Origin: Cellvibrionales bacterium UBA2511
Lineage (GTDB): Bacteria; Pseudomonadota; Gammaproteobacteria; Pseudomonadales; Porticoccaceae
Direction: 5' to 3'
DNA length: 9,391 bases
Assembly: GCA_002341315.1 (NCBI GenBank)
Contig: DDNV01000055.1
Span: forward strand, 7,295-16,685
Positions within the stretch are counted from its first letter, which is position 1. Each line of letters begins with the position of its first letter. Positions 1 to 6,097 of the stretch are shown here, piece after piece. A program made the translations under genes and the position numbers. The notes below the pieces were generated by a model, which was not told the DNA's origin, ran no database searches, and was given only the letters and a program-made list of their open reading frames with translations.

Positions 1-555
1 TCGGATGCAGTCCTTGCCGCCTGCCCTGAACCGGATATTCTGGTGAATAATGCCGGGGGGCCGCCGCCGGGAGATTTCCGCAACTGGAGGCAGAAAGAAT
101 GGTTCGAAGCGGTCAATGGCAATATGTATAGTCCGATTGACATGATTCGCCGCACCCTGGATGGCATGATCGCGCGACGGTTTGGGCGGATTATCAATAT
201 CACCAGTGCTGCGGTAAAGCAGCCGTTTGAACCACTGGGGTTGTCCAACGGCGCCCGTTCGGGGTTGACCGGTTTTGTGGCCGGGATTTCCCGGGACCCG
301 GCGCGCTTTAATGTGACCATCAATAATTTATTACCGGGACTCTTTGATACCGAGCGGGGTCATGGCGCCGCCACACTGATCGGTGACAGCCGGGGGCTTT
401 CTGCCCGGGACGTTATCGCCGGTCTGCCCGCCGGCCGGTTGGGCATGGTCGAGGAATTTGGTGCCACCTGTGCATTCCTGTGCAGCCGACAGGCAGCCTA
501 CATCACCGGCCAGAATATCCTGATTGATGGCGGCAACTACCGCGGCACTTTCTGA
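1..555 (+). CDS. SDR-family oxidoreductase, divergent (FabG-like), 5' truncated by window edge
   Basis: This is the C-terminal 184 residues of a short-chain dehydrogenase/reductase; the frame is open from base 1, so the N-terminal dinucleotide-binding GxxxGxG region lies outside the window. What is visible: the NNAG motif at residues 16-19, the Asn of the active-site region near residue 41 (VNGNMYS), the ITS serine at residue 69, and a C-terminal fold ending ITGQNILIDGGN, typical of FabG-like SDRs. The canonical YxxxK catalytic pair is absent: the aligned stretch LSNGARSGLTGF puts Ser at about residue 82 for Tyr and Arg at about 86 for Lys. The GGPPPG stretch after NNAG together with LSNxxR is typical of the SDR subgroup called BKR_like_SDR_like, known to lack a perfect catalytic tetrad. 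The SDR fold is certain; the substrate, and whether it is an active reductase, are unknown. Its stop lies 9 bases from the convergent transporter gene. Confidence 0.9.
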   Translation, partial: SDAVLAACPEPDILVNNAGGPPPGDFRNWRQKEWFEAVNGNMYSPIDMIRRTLDGMIARRFGRIINITSAAVKQPFEPLGLSNGARSGLTGFVAGISRDPARFNVTINNLLPGLFDTERGHGAATLIGDSRGLSARDVIAGLPAGRLGMVEEFGATCAFLCSRQAAYITGQNILIDGGNYRGTF

Positions 556-564
556 GGCACAGTG

Positions 565-1914
565 CTAGTTCATCAGGCTCTGTGCCAGCACCATCAGTAT
601 CAGTGCGGGGCAGCAGAATTTTGCGTAGCCGGGCCAGACTCGCCAGAACAGACTGTGCTGTACATCGGGCAAGCCTCGGCGAATTTCCTCCAGAACCTGG
701 TCCCTGCGCCAGACCCAGGTGGCGAAAACACACAACATCAATCCCAGCAGGGGCTGGCTGTAGCGGGTGGTGAGGGTCACGACGGCCGCAAACAGGGTGT
801 CAAAATTCATCACGATCACCGTGCTGATGGCAAAGACGATCGCGCCTGACAGCCAGGTAGCCATAGGGCGACTGGCAATGTGTTGTTCGAGGGTGTAGGA
901 CACGGGCACTTCGAGCATGGAAATCGATGATGTGAGCGCCGCGATTGACAGCAGGGTAAAGAACAGCAAAGCAACCACAGTCCCGCCAGCCATGGTTTGA
1001 AAAAGGGCGGGCAGTGTTTGAAAAATCAGGTCTGGCCCTGCCATCAACGCCCCCTGGGCCGTATAGATTTCCACCCCCTGATGCCGGGCGACAAACATCG
1101 CTGGCAGCACAAGCAGTCCCGCCAGAAAGGCCACGGATGAATCCAGTGCCGTGACAATGGCGCCCATCGCGGGCAGGTTGTCGTCTGGCCTGAGATACGA
1201 GCCGTAGATCAGCATGGTGCCGACCCCGAGCGACAGGGAAAAGAAAGCCTGGCCGAGGGCACTGAGGATCAACTTGGGATCACCGATGCGGCTGAAATCC
1301 GGGATCAGGTAGAGTTTGAGCCCATCGACTGCGCCGGGCTGGGTGAGCACATAAGCGATCAGAAAAACCATCATTGCCAGCAGAGCCGGCATTAACCGGC
1401 ACGACCATTTTTCGATGCCGTGCTCAACGCCGGCACTGATAACCGCGCAGGTAACAACCAGAAAAATCGCGCAGAACAGCAGGTTTCTGGGTGCGCTGAA
1501 TGCAGTGAGCCAGTTGGCCAATCCCGGCAGTCCGCTGAGACTGACCATCGGTTCCAGCAGATAGGCGAGCATCCAGCCGGCCACAATGCTGTAAAAGCTG
1601 AGGATCAGCGCGGCGACGATAATGCCGTAAAAACCGGTCAGTTTTCCCAGCAATCTGGCGTTTTTTCCAGGAGATATGATTTGCAGTGCAGAAACCATAT
1701 TGGCGCGGGTATGACGACCGATAATCAATTCGGCCATGAGTGCCGGGTAGGCCAGGCAAAACGCCAGCAGGAAATACACCAGTACAAAGGCACCGCCGCC
1801 ATTCTCGGCGGCATTGGTGGGAAATCCCCAGATATTCCCCAACCCCACTGCCGACCCCGAGGCCGCCAGAATAAAGCCAATACGGGATGAGAACTGCCCG
1901 CGGGGGGAAGACAT
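565..1914 (-). CDS. Sodium-dependent transporter of the neurotransmitter:sodium symporter (NSS/SNF) family
   Basis: This encodes a 449-residue inner-membrane transporter, the usual length for bacterial NSS proteins, with about 11 hydrophobic helices. Such proteins couple Na+ entry to uptake of amino acids or related amines. Family marks: the TM1 signature SAVGLGNIWGFP at about residues 21-32 followed by ENGGGAF, the TM3 stretch SFYSIVAGW, the TM6 stretch SLSLGVG, and the TM8 stretch AALTSSIS, whose Thr/Ser contribute to a Na+ site in LeuT. Position 30 is Gly where most members, including LeuT, have the outer-gate Arg (NIWRFP). The frame continues upstream to GTG 1923 and ATG 1920; ATG 1914 is preferred because a weak GAG lies 8 bases before it. 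It sits 60 bases downstream of the oxidoreductase gene on the same strand and is probably cotranscribed. The family is secure; the substrate cannot be read from sequence. Confidence 0.93.
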   Translation of the reverse strand: MSSPRGQFSSRIGFILAASGSAVGLGNIWGFPTNAAENGGGAFVLVYFLLAFCLAYPALMAELIIGRHTRANMVSALQIISPGKNARLLGKLTGFYGIIVAALILSFYSIVAGWMLAYLLEPMVSLSGLPGLANWLTAFSAPRNLLFCAIFLVVTCAVISAGVEHGIEKWSCRLMPALLAMMVFLIAYVLTQPGAVDGLKLYLIPDFSRIGDPKLILSALGQAFFSLSLGVGTMLIYGSYLRPDDNLPAMGAIVTALDSSVAFLAGLLVLPAMFVARHQGVEIYTAQGALMAGPDLIFQTLPALFQTMAGGTVVALLFFTLLSIAALTSSISMLEVPVSYTLEQHIASRPMATWLSGAIVFAISTVIVMNFDTLFAAVVTLTTRYSQPLLGLMLCVFATWVWRRDQVLEEIRRGLPDVQHSLFWRVWPGYAKFCCPALILMVLAQSLMN

Positions 1915-1974
1915 GGCCATCACTCGTGTTGAGCGTTGAGTTCTGACGACCGAAATTGCCGTCTTGCTGGGATA

Positions 1975-2982
1975 TTAGTCATTCAGCAGCACTATTTTAC
2001 CGGTGTGAGAAAACCCTTCCATCCGTTGATGGGCCGCGACCGCGTCCTCCAGCGCCATCACCCGATCAATAACAGGCAGGATCCGGTGTGCTGTCACAAA
2101 GTCGATCATGGCGGCAAACTCTGCATTGCTGCCCATGGTGGTACCCTGTATACGGATCTGTCGGAAGAAAAGTTTAGCCAGTTCCAACCCTTTGGCCGGG
2201 TTGCCGAGGGTGGCACCAAAGAAGACCAGTCGCCCACCGGGTAACAAACTATCCAGCAGGCTGTTGAGCGCGTCGCCGCCAGCGCTGTCGATCACCGTGT
2301 GAAAGCCGCCGGATTGTTGCCGAAGTTTTTTATAGCACGCCGGATCCCGGTAATTTTCGCCACCGGTTACCCCCATGACTTTGGCGTGAGCCAGCTTCTC
2401 ATCGCTGCCACTGCTGACATAGACTTCGGCGCCGAGATTCAGGCACCAGAGAACGGCAAAGGTCGAAACACCACTGCCGGCACCGGTAATCAATACCCGC
2501 TGACCGGGCTGTACATCTCCCTGGGTGGTAACGGCACGCCAGGCAGTCAGTCCCGCCAGCGGAATAGCGGCTGCCTGTGGCCAGTCGAGGTGGGCAGGCT
2601 TTGGGTAAACATCGCTCGCCGCAACACAGATGTATTCGGCGAAAGTGCCCTGGTCCGGCATACCCAATACCCGAAAATTCGGGCCGTAGTGGCGCTGTTC
2701 CGGGCCCCAGTTTTTGGCAGGGTATATCACCACCTGCTGTCCCAACAGCTCGTTCTGGACACCCTCCCCCAGTTCATCGATAACCCCTGCACCGTCAGAG
2801 CCGGGAACACAGGGTAACTCTATTTTTGGGTACTTGCCCTGTGTGATCCAGAGGTCGCGGCGGTTCAGCGCACTGGCAGCCAGTTTTACACTTACTTCAC
2901 CCGGCCCAGGGGCTTTTCGTTCAATATCACGCAGTGTCAGCTTTTCAGGTCCACCAAGACTGTCGAGTACCACTGCCTTCAT
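1975..2982 (-). CDS. Medium-chain (MDR/quinone-oxidoreductase-type) NAD(P)-dependent oxidoreductase, zinc-independent
   Basis: This encodes 335 residues with an N-terminal GroES-like alcohol-dehydrogenase domain (residues about 1-125, including GSDGAGVIDELG at 61-72) and a C-terminal Rossmann domain with the nucleotide-binding motif VLITGAGSGVS (about 163-173), followed by GGRLVFFG and a terminal TGKIVL strand, the standard MDR layout. The GHE motif and cysteine cluster of zinc alcohol dehydrogenases are missing, so it resembles the zinc-independent quinone/enone reductase branch. The start at 2982 is set by GGAGA 6 bases upstream and by MKAVVL, the common beginning of the family; the frame runs open to 3057, but that extension has no family character. 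It heads a probable two-gene unit with the transporter. The substrate is not identifiable. Confidence 0.92.
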   Translation of the reverse strand: MKAVVLDSLGGPEKLTLRDIERKAPGPGEVSVKLAASALNRRDLWITQGKYPKIELPCVPGSDGAGVIDELGEGVQNELLGQQVVIYPAKNWGPEQRHYGPNFRVLGMPDQGTFAEYICVAASDVYPKPAHLDWPQAAAIPLAGLTAWRAVTTQGDVQPGQRVLITGAGSGVSTFAVLWCLNLGAEVYVSSGSDEKLAHAKVMGVTGGENYRDPACYKKLRQQSGGFHTVIDSAGGDALNSLLDSLLPGGRLVFFGATLGNPAKGLELAKLFFRQIRIQGTTMGSNAEFAAMIDFVTAHRILPVIDRVMALEDAVAAHQRMEGFSHTGKIVLLND

Positions 2983-3200
2983 GTTTGCTCTCCATTGTTC
3001 GCAGGCGAAAACAGATAAACCGTGACCAGTAGTCGCGTTGCCTGCGATTTTGACCATGGATACCGACTACACCGCAATGATACTAACATGTCATTATGGG
3101 CCGGGAGTGTAAACAGTTGTGACAATCATCCCGACTGGTTTGGCGGGTCGGATAATTAAGTAATCGAGTTATATTGCAATACTTAAAAAGGGGAATAGCG
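2983..3200. promoter_or_regulatory. Divergent intergenic region between the MDR and usp genes
   Basis: These 218 bases must hold the promoters of two divergent units: the oxidoreductase/transporter pair to the left and the universal stress protein to the right. No clear sigma-70 promoter pair with good spacing could be assigned in either direction. Candidate pieces for the usp direction are GATAAT at 3151-3156 and TATATT at 3170-3175, neither with a convincing -35. A short inverted repeat, CCGAC (3131-3135) and GTCGG (3147-3151), could be an operator half-pair or chance. A TGTGA-like half-site occurs at about 3118-3122 without a matching second half. Confidence 0.4.
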
Positions 3201-3620
3201 ATGTATAAAAATATTCTGATTCCGACGGATTTGACGGATAAAAATGAGCCCGCTATCCGGGAAGCACTGTCGATGGCTTTCCAGTCCGGCGGCCAGCTAC
3301 ACCTGCTACATGTGCTGGAGAAGCTGGGTGGTGAAACCGATGGAGAGCTGGAAGCTTTTTACCAGAAGCTTGCCAGTCAGGCCGACGAAACCCTGGCGCG
3401 TTGGCAGCAACATTTTCAGTCAGAGTTTCCCGGCGTGCCAATCGAGAAATTGATAGCAGTGGGTAAGCGCGCCCCCGAAATCATCCATTATTGTAGAGAA
3501 GCGAAGATAGACCTGATTGTGATGGCGACCCGAGTCATCAAGCCGGAACAACAGTCTTTTGGCACCCTGAGCCATCAAATCGCCCTGTTCGCGCCAGTAT
3601 CCGTATTGATGGTTCGCTGA
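3201..3620 (+). CDS. Universal stress protein (UspA-domain) with degenerate nucleotide-binding loop
   Basis: This is a single 139-residue Usp domain, probably cytoplasmic and dimeric. It begins MYKNILIPTDLT, with the strand-1 Asp at residue 10 that in ATP-binding Usp proteins contacts adenine, and ends with the typical SVLMVR strand. The start at 3201 is chosen over an in-frame TTG at 3174 because AAGGGGA lies 6 bases upstream and the family begins at this Met. The ATP-binding signature GxxG-x9-G(S/T) is only half present: the first part reads ATRV at 109-112 instead of GxxG, while GT remains at 121-122, so it may belong to the non-ATP-binding, UspA-like class. It lies 160 bases upstream of the small heat-shock gene, which has its own promoter. 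The physiological role is inferred only as stress-related. Confidence 0.92.
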   Translation: MYKNILIPTDLTDKNEPAIREALSMAFQSGGQLHLLHVLEKLGGETDGELEAFYQKLASQADETLARWQQHFQSEFPGVPIEKLIAVGKRAPEIIHYCREAKIDLIVMATRVIKPEQQSFGTLSHQIALFAPVSVLMVR

Positions 3621-3670
3621 AACGCCTTTTGCGTCCTTTGTGTGTTCAGGGCGAGCCAGCCACAACGACC

Positions 3671-3700
3671 CTTGAAATTCAGGTTGCCGTACCTACATAA
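3671..3700 (+). promoter_or_regulatory. Predicted sigma-32 (heat-shock) promoter of the ibpA-like gene
   Basis: The -35 element CTTGAAA at 3671-3677 matches the sigma-32 consensus exactly. After 14 bases comes CCTACAT at 3692-3698, a fair match to the CCCCATnT -10 element, with allowed spacing. Transcription would begin at about 3705-3708, giving a leader of about 75 nt before the ATG at 3781. The gene downstream is a classical sigma-32 target, which strengthens the call. Confidence 0.8.
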
Positions 3701-3705
3701 GCCAT

Positions 3706-3740
3706 GTGGGCGTCACGTCTCTCGCAGAGTGCCTGCCCAC
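3706..3740 (+). ncRNA. 5'-proximal stem-loop of the ibpA-like mRNA leader
   Basis: GTGGGC (3706-3711) pairs perfectly with GCCCAC (3735-3740). Inside, CTCT (3719-3722) can pair with AGAG (3726-3729) over a CGC loop, giving an imperfect long hairpin. It starts almost exactly where the sigma-32 promoter predicts the transcript begins. ROSE-type thermometers usually carry such stable stem-loops upstream of the temperature-sensing hairpin, and this one fits that role. Confidence 0.55.
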
Positions 3741-3757
3741 GACCATTACTTTTTATA

Positions 3758-3777
3758 TTGCTTCTAATGGAGGATAT
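3758..3777 (+). ncRNA. ROSE-type RNA thermometer hairpin masking the ibpA-like Shine-Dalgarno
   Basis: The RNA arm UUGCUUC (3758-3764) faces the Shine-Dalgarno arm GGAGGAU (3769-3775) across a UAAU loop. Pairing from the loop outward is C-G, U-G, U-A, C-G, then a G opposite G, then U-A and U-U. The UUGCU sequence with a G opposing the SD guanine is the hallmark of ROSE (repression of heat-shock gene expression) elements found in front of Hsp20/ibpA genes. The weak non-canonical pairs allow melting on warming and so release the ribosome binding site. ATG 3781 lies 7 bases after GGAGG. Confidence 0.72.
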
Positions 3778-3780
3778 GTT

Positions 3781-4248
3781 ATGGCAACTGTTGATCTGAC
3801 CCCGCTGTATCGCAGCACAATCGGTTTTGATCGTCTTGAGCCGTTGCTGGAAACCGCGTTGCGCACCGAGCAGACCTCGACGGTATACCCGCCCTACGAT
3901 ATTGAGGTGCTCGATGAAAACCGTTATGCCATCACCATTGCTGTGGCTGGCTTTGATCGCGCCGAACTGGATATCCAGGTGGAGAAAGGTGTGCTGACTG
4001 TGTATGGCAAAAAGGCGAGTGACAAGACCTCCCGCAATTACCTGCATCAGGGGATTGCCCGGCGCGCCTTCGAACGCAAATTCAACCTTGCGGATCATGT
4101 TGAAGTGACATCTGCGGATCTCAACAATGGCCTGCTGACCATCAGCCTGCTCAAGGAAATTCCGGAGGCCATGAAGCCAAGAACCATCCCGATCAGTGAC
4201 GGTGGGAATGTTTTTGTGAGTAGCGATAACAGTAGCCAGGCGGCCTGA
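3781..4248 (+). CDS. ibpA: IbpA-like small heat-shock protein (Hsp20, alpha-crystallin domain)
   Basis: This encodes a 155-residue ATP-independent holdase that coats unfolding proteins in the cytoplasm and passes them to DnaK/ClpB. The N-terminus DLTPLYRSTIGFDRL (5-19) closely matches E. coli IbpA (DLSPLYRSAIGFDRL). The alpha-crystallin domain spans about 37-125, beginning YPPYDIEVLDENRYAI, with the conserved GLLTI near its end (117-121). The C-terminal oligomerisation motif IPI is at 136-138. A Ser/Gly-rich tail of about 15 residues follows, a little longer than in E. coli. The start at 3781 follows a strong GGAGG, whereas the upstream in-frame ATG at 3706 falls in the leader hairpin and is rejected. 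Regulation appears dual: a sigma-32 promoter and a ROSE-type thermometer. A strong hairpin follows the stop codon. Confidence 0.96.
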   Translation: MATVDLTPLYRSTIGFDRLEPLLETALRTEQTSTVYPPYDIEVLDENRYAITIAVAGFDRAELDIQVEKGVLTVYGKKASDKTSRNYLHQGIARRAFERKFNLADHVEVTSADLNNGLLTISLLKEIPEAMKPRTIPISDGGNVFVSSDNSSQAA

Positions 4249-4254
4249 ACAAGT

Positions 4255-4279
4255 GGGGCGGCAGTGTGATTGCCGCCCC
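4255..4279 (+). terminator. GC-rich hairpin after the ibpA-like gene, possible terminator
   Basis: GGGGCGGCA (4255-4263) and TGCCGCCCC (4271-4279) form a perfect 9-bp stem with a 7-base loop, starting 7 bases after the stop codon. No U-tract follows directly; the next bases are GCTCACTAAAAA. It may be a weak or factor-assisted terminator or a 3' mRNA-stabilising structure, and some read-through into the degQ-like gene is possible. Confidence 0.5.
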
Positions 4280-4463
4280 GCTCACTAAAAATACTTGGGA
4301 ATTATTTTTTCCAAACCGTGTCCCACAACACTGTCAGGGTCGAGAGCGTAGCTGATCGGACCGGTGGCAAGACAAGTGGTTCAATGATCAAGCAAGTAAA
4401 AGTAAACGGGTTGGGCACTGTTATTGGACAGTCAGGCCTTCGGTAATCCTCAGGAGTTTTAGC

Positions 4464-5831
4464 ATGCATCAGTTCAGACATTTCATGCTCGCAGTATCCA
4501 TGTTGTTGGTGGTTGGTTTTACCCAGGCGGCGCTACCGCTGCACGATGGCTCAGACAGGGAGCTGCCCTCGCTGTCGCCGATGCTGAAGAGTGTCAGTCC
4601 GGCAGTTGTCAATATCGCGACATTTTCCAGCCAGCAGGCTACGAACAACCCCTTGATGAACGACCCCTTTTTCCGGCATTTTTTCAATGCGCCGGACCCC
4701 CGTCAGCAGCGCCAACAGCCGCCCAGAAAACGCCAGCAAAGCGCGGGTTCAGGGGTGATAGTCAATGCCGATGACGGCATTGTGATGACCAATTATCACG
4801 TGATCAAAGGTGCAGATGAAGTCCAGGTATCGATGGAAGATGGCCGTTCGTTTACTGCCAAGGTCAGAGGTTCCGACCCCGAGTTGGACATCGCCATTTT
4901 GCAGATTGAGGCCGATAACCTGGCTGAAGTACCACTGGGTGATTCCGGCAAACTGGAGGTCGGCGACTTTGTCGTGGCTATCGGCAGCCCGTTTGGGCTC
5001 GGACAGACCGTGACAACCGGTATCGTCAGTGCGCTGGATCGCACCGGCCTGGGTATCGAAGGCTATGAAAATTTCATACAGACAGATGCTTCCATCAACC
5101 CTGGCAATTCCGGTGGTGCACTGGTCAGTCTGCGCGGGGAGCTGGTGGGAATTAATACTGCGATTCTGGCACCGGCCGGTGGCAATATCGGCATTGGCTT
5201 TGCTATTCCGGTCAATATGGCCAAAGCCAGTATGGATCAGATACTCGAATATGGCGAAGTGAAGCGCGGTCAGCTGGGTATTGGTATCCAGGATATTACG
5301 CCCGAGTTGCGAGAAGCCTTCAATCTCGAGAACGGCCAGCGAGGCGTACTGGTGACCGGCGTCAGTGACGACTCCACTGCCAAGAAAGCGGGCGTGCAGG
5401 CAGGGGATGTGATTATTGCCGTCGATGGTGAAGCGACCAACTCTTCCGGGCAGCTGCGCAGCCAGATCGGTATCAAATCCATTGGTGACGAAGTGCGACT
5501 CACCTATATTCGCGATGGCAAGGTGAAAAAAATTGATATTGAGGTGGGTGAGCCACAGCAATTGACGTCCACCACGGGTGAATTGCACAAGCTGCTGGAA
5601 GGTGCCCGCTTTGAAAACAACCCGGATGGTGAGGGTGTACTGGTGTCGGGCTTATCACCAAACTCGGTAGCTGCCTATAACGGTTTGCGCCCCGGTGATG
5701 TGATTCTGGGTGCCAACCGGCAGCGCGTCACTAACCTCGATAGCTTCAAAAAAGCACTTTCCCTGAGCACGCAGTCTGTCTTGCTTCATGTCAACAGGAA
5801 TGGCAATTCTCTCTATCTGGTGATCCGCTAG
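4464..5831 (+). CDS. degQ: DegQ-like periplasmic serine endoprotease (HtrA family), trypsin-like plus two PDZ domains
   Basis: This encodes 455 residues, the same length as E. coli DegQ. It is a periplasmic protease/chaperone that degrades misfolded envelope proteins. A signal peptide (hydrophobic 8-19, predicted cleavage after TQA at about residue 22) is followed by LPSLSPMLKSVSPAVVNI, typical of DegQ/DegP. The catalytic triad is His112 (TNYHVI), Asp142 (LDIAIL) and Ser216 (GNSGGA). PDZ1 spans about 255-345 (KRGQLGIGIQ) and PDZ2 about 375-450, and the C-terminus SLYLVIR parallels DegQ SIYLLMR. Two PDZ domains and no N-terminal anchor exclude DegS. The LA-loop region (about 56-94) is moderate in length and rich in Gln/Arg/Pro. 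AGGAG lies 7 bases before the ATG. No clear sigma-E promoter was found in the 215 bases upstream. Confidence 0.95.
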   Translation: MHQFRHFMLAVSMLLVVGFTQAALPLHDGSDRELPSLSPMLKSVSPAVVNIATFSSQQATNNPLMNDPFFRHFFNAPDPRQQRQQPPRKRQQSAGSGVIVNADDGIVMTNYHVIKGADEVQVSMEDGRSFTAKVRGSDPELDIAILQIEADNLAEVPLGDSGKLEVGDFVVAIGSPFGLGQTVTTGIVSALDRTGLGIEGYENFIQTDASINPGNSGGALVSLRGELVGINTAILAPAGGNIGIGFAIPVNMAKASMDQILEYGEVKRGQLGIGIQDITPELREAFNLENGQRGVLVTGVSDDSTAKKAGVQAGDVIIAVDGEATNSSGQLRSQIGIKSIGDEVRLTYIRDGKVKKIDIEVGEPQQLTSTTGELHKLLEGARFENNPDGEGVLVSGLSPNSVAAYNGLRPGDVILGANRQRVTNLDSFKKALSLSTQSVLLHVNRNGNSLYLVIR

Positions 5832-5842
5832 CGTTCCATGTT

Positions 5843-5878
5843 ATCCGGTGGGCCTGTGTCTTGCAGGCCTCCCCGGAT
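5843..5878 (+). terminator. Two-tier inverted repeat downstream of degQ
   Basis: ATCCGG (5843-5848) pairs with CCGGAT (5873-5878), and inside it GGCCTG (5851-5856) pairs with CAGGCC (5864-5869) over a TGTCTTG loop, with a small TG/TCC internal loop. This gives 12 bp of stem. It starts 11 bases after the degQ stop. There is no following U-tract, so it is a stabilising 3' structure or a first half of a tandem terminator. Confidence 0.5.
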
Positions 5879-5891
5879 ACCTCGCTTGCCA

Positions 5892-5932
5892 TGAAAAATC
5901 CCTTTGCCTGTGCCGATTGCACGCATTTTTCA
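5892..5932 (+). terminator. Second inverted repeat after degQ, probable bidirectional terminator
   Basis: TGAAAAAT (5892-5899) and ATTTTTCA (5925-5932) are perfect reverse complements. Between them GTGC (5910-5913) pairs with GCAC (5919-5922), extended by GC/GC across a 2-base bulge. The 3' arm supplies a five-T run after the GC stem, as expected for an intrinsic terminator, and the A-run gives the same on the other strand. Confidence 0.5.
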
Positions 5933-6097
5933 CGCCATGATCGATTTAACAGTTATTCAGTCAGAACCGGAGTAGGATGAAGGTGTTCCCTGAGTGGTCA
6001 GTAGATATCGGAATGTCAGCCACGTTTCTACTATCTTTAAAGTATCCGCGCACTTCAGACTTGCAGCGGCCAATTCTTTTCAATAGGGAGTTCAAGT

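Larger units (their letters stand above)
5832..6097 (+). other. Intergenic region between degQ and the PA2779-like gene, with two inverted repeats
   Basis: The region contains two hairpins, described separately, then about 165 bases leading to the GGGAG ribosome binding site (spacing 7) of the gene at 6098. No convincing promoter could be assigned. A 42-codon open frame (5977-6105) preceded by GGAG ends overlapping the next start codon; it may be chance. Confidence 0.5.

Noticed and set aside
1420..1890. 156-codon plus-strand frame inside the NSS transporter
   Set aside because: It is antisense to transmembrane-coding sequence and the composition is an artefact of reversed hydrophobic codons.
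2983..3057. N-terminal 25-residue extension of the MDR oxidoreductase
   Set aside because: The family begins at MKAVVL, and GGAGA lies at ideal distance before ATG 2982; the extension has no supporting ribosome site.
3621..3640. Terminator after the usp gene
   Set aside because: Only a 4-bp ACGC/GCGT stem with a CTTTT loop and no proper U-tract; too weak to call.
3706..3780. Longer start for the small heat-shock protein at ATG 3706
   Set aside because: This stretch is the structured mRNA leader downstream of a sigma-32 promoter; the protein family begins at the ATG after GGAGG.
4249..4463. Sigma-E or sigma-32 promoter for degQ
   Set aside because: CTTGGGA at about 4294 is a poor -35 and no matching -10 element was found; no GGAACTT-type motif is present.
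4749..5588. 279-codon open frame on the minus strand inside degQ
   Set aside because: It is antisense to a fully conserved HtrA protease frame, has no ribosome binding site or recognisable motif, and is explained by codon bias of the real gene.
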